From: Actinocatenispora rupis
GTDB taxonomy: Bacteria > Actinomycetota > Actinomycetes > Mycobacteriales > Micromonosporaceae
NCBI RefSeq assembly: GCF_016861975.1
Contig: NZ_BOMB01000033.1
Location: 62,001-126,000 of the forward strand
Reading direction: 5' to 3'
Length of the DNA stretch: 64,000 bases
Shown: in pieces, positions 63,292 to 64,000 of the stretch
Numbering within the stretch: the first letter of the stretch is position 1
How the letters are laid out: each line of letters starts with the position of its first letter
Position numbers and translations under genes: made by a program
The notes under the pieces: model-generated
The model's input: only the letters and a program-made list of their open reading frames with translations
Databases searched by the model: none
What the model was told of the DNA's origin: nothing

Positions 63292-63824
63292 GGTCGTCCT
63301 TCCGTCCGCCGCCTACCGGGTTAGCTGTCGGGTTCGGGCCCGGAAGAAGCCCTACCGCGCTGGCGGATTCACCCCGGTTGCTCGGGTCCCCGGCTCGCCG
63401 CACGGGCGATTCGGCGGTGACCGCCGCCGGCGCCGGGGGTGGCGCCGTGTCCTCGACGGTCGGACACACAGCGTACCGACGAAGGAAAAGCCGACAAGCG
63501 TTGCCCGCGTACGGCGAGGCGTGCGCCGCAGTGGATCCGGCCCGTACCAAGCGATCCGTGGATCGTGGGGTTACTGTGCGGAGCGATCGGCGTCGATACC
63601 CCCACCCACCCTGGGGGGCGACCCCGGCACAATCCTACGTCCGCAGCCGCACCCGGAACCGGTGCCTGTGGACAACCGGTACCCCTGTGGACAACTGTGG
63701 CGCGATCACGTCGTGCGCCTCTGTTCCCGGCGCGTCCGACGCCGACAGCCCCACGACGAACGCCCCGCGACCCGGTCGGTTCTTCGGCTGCCAAGGCGCG
63801 TCCGGCGTCGACAGCGCGACACGG
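63292..63824. other. Gene-free region between the coiled-coil protein gene and lepA
   Basis: About 530 bases without a credible gene. The part near 63292-63340 should hold the promoter of the coiled-coil protein gene. 63667-63694 has two DnaA-box-like sites, and 63726-63817 has degenerate copies of the lepA 3' end. The rest shows nothing recognisable. Confidence 0.6.
63667..63694. promoter_or_regulatory. Pair of DnaA-box-like sites
   Basis: TGTGGACAA at 63667-63675 and 63686-63694, the reverse complement of TTGTCCACA, the DnaA box preferred in high-GC actinobacteria. They point the same way, 19 bases apart, and are in the intergenic region 3' of lepA. No origin genes (dnaA, dnaN) are nearby. 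Confidence 0.5.
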
Positions 63825-63866
63825 TCACTTCTTCGGCTGCTCCGGCGCATCCGACGTCGACAGCGC
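63726..63866. repeat. Degenerate reiterations of the lepA 3' end
   Basis: The last codons of lepA (63829-63866) recur at 63780-63817 with about five mismatches in 38 bases. A third copy, at 63726-63764, matches 63841-63879. Translated on the lepA strand the copies read [13 protein letters not shown] (the real end), ALSTPDAPWQPKN and GLSASDAP. The last two lie beyond the lepA stop. Confidence 0.75.
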
Positions 63867-64000
63867 CGCGATGAACGCCTCCTGCGGCACCTCCACGCGG
63901 CCCACCATCTTCATGCGCTTCTTGCCTTCCTTCTGCTTCTCCAGCAGCTTGCGCTTCCGCGTGATGTCACCGCCGTAGCACTTGGCGAGTACGTCCTTGC
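63825..64000 (-). CDS. lepA: Elongation factor 4 (LepA), C-terminal end
   Basis: The 3' end of lepA; the rest is beyond the window. The visible 58 residues contain '[20 protein letters not shown]', '[19 protein letters not shown]' and '[11 protein letters not shown]', the C-terminal domain signature of this ribosome back-translocating GTPase. The stop is TGA at 63827-63825. It is upstream of hemW in the conserved order, here separated by about five kilobases of other genes. Confidence 0.95.
   Translation of the reverse strand, partial: KDVLAKCYGGDITRKRKLLEKQKEGKKRMKMVGRVEVPQEAFIAALSTSDAPEQPKK

Overview
This is a very G+C-rich stretch from a high-GC actinomycete chromosome. GTG starts are common, as are genes overlapping by four bases (GTGA or ATGA) and promoters that look leaderless. 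The housekeeping core lepA, hemW, hrcA, dnaJ, rsmE, HIT, phoH, ybeY, corC, era, recO, uppS is in the order known from actinobacteria. That core, the class II DAHP synthase, the SQxGLFQQRPSQGWG-type lipoprotein and a PPi-type phosphofructokinase signature suggest Micromonosporaceae or a close relative. The family placement is inference.

Layout. 1-5.3 kb: end of endonuclease IV, a secreted SGNH hydrolase, threonine aldolase, a frameshifted membrane protein, a SnoaL-like protein and DAHP synthase. 5.3-7.7 kb: a drug-exporter MFS gene with its own TetR gene. 7.7-11.4 kb: a glycine-betaine type ABC importer (ATPase-CBS, permease, lipoprotein). 11.4-14.2 kb: proC, a phosphofructokinase with PPi-specific residues, and RNase AS. 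14.2-22.1 kb: DUF1028 plus glycerol kinase, a Crp-family regulator, a small gene with a decayed partial copy, and a 1196-codon zinc-ribbon/nucleotidyl-cyclase/AAA/TPR protein. 22.1-30.7 kb: acyltransferase, a DUF308-like protein, MFS with divergent Rrf2 regulator, DUF4097, a flavin monooxygenase coupled to a serine-less alpha/beta-hydrolase, and a LOR/SDH (ornithine cyclodeaminase-type) protein. 30.7-31.2 kb: a gene-free island with very strong hairpins. 31.2-35 kb: a secreted barrel protein, then a TPP riboswitch driving a thiamine-precursor ECF transporter (ykoEDC). 35-38.8 kb: a lipoprotein, an unrecognised secreted protein, uppS and recO. 38.8-47.7 kb: a receptor Ser/Thr kinase and a transglutaminase-like/DUF58/MoxR/FN3 operon lying between recO and era. 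47.8-57.1 kb: the era-corC-ybeY-phoH-HIT-rsmE-dnaJ-hrcA run, with a CIRCE operator. 57.2-64 kb: DUF4870, hemW, enoyl-CoA hydratase, a lysozyme-like lipoprotein, a TetR/NmrA divergent pair with three tandem palindromes, a coiled-coil peptidase-like secreted protein, and the 3' end of lepA.

How parts may work together. The cyclase and the Crp-type regulator lie within 1.5 kb and could be a signal producer and receptor. The betaine importer and proC are both osmoprotection-related. hrcA-dnaJ is under HrcA/CIRCE control. The TetR/NmrA and TetR/MFS pairs look self-regulated.

The least ordinary signals are: degenerate short duplications that recur just 3' of stop codons (glpK, a 90-residue gene, a serine hydrolase, NmrA, lepA); an apparent ATC start on the cyclase; loss of catalytic residues in three otherwise well-formed enzyme folds (transglutaminase, alpha/beta-hydrolase, cytidine deaminase); and a marked excess of the tetranucleotide GTAC. 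No tRNA, rRNA, insertion sequence or CRISPR array was seen.
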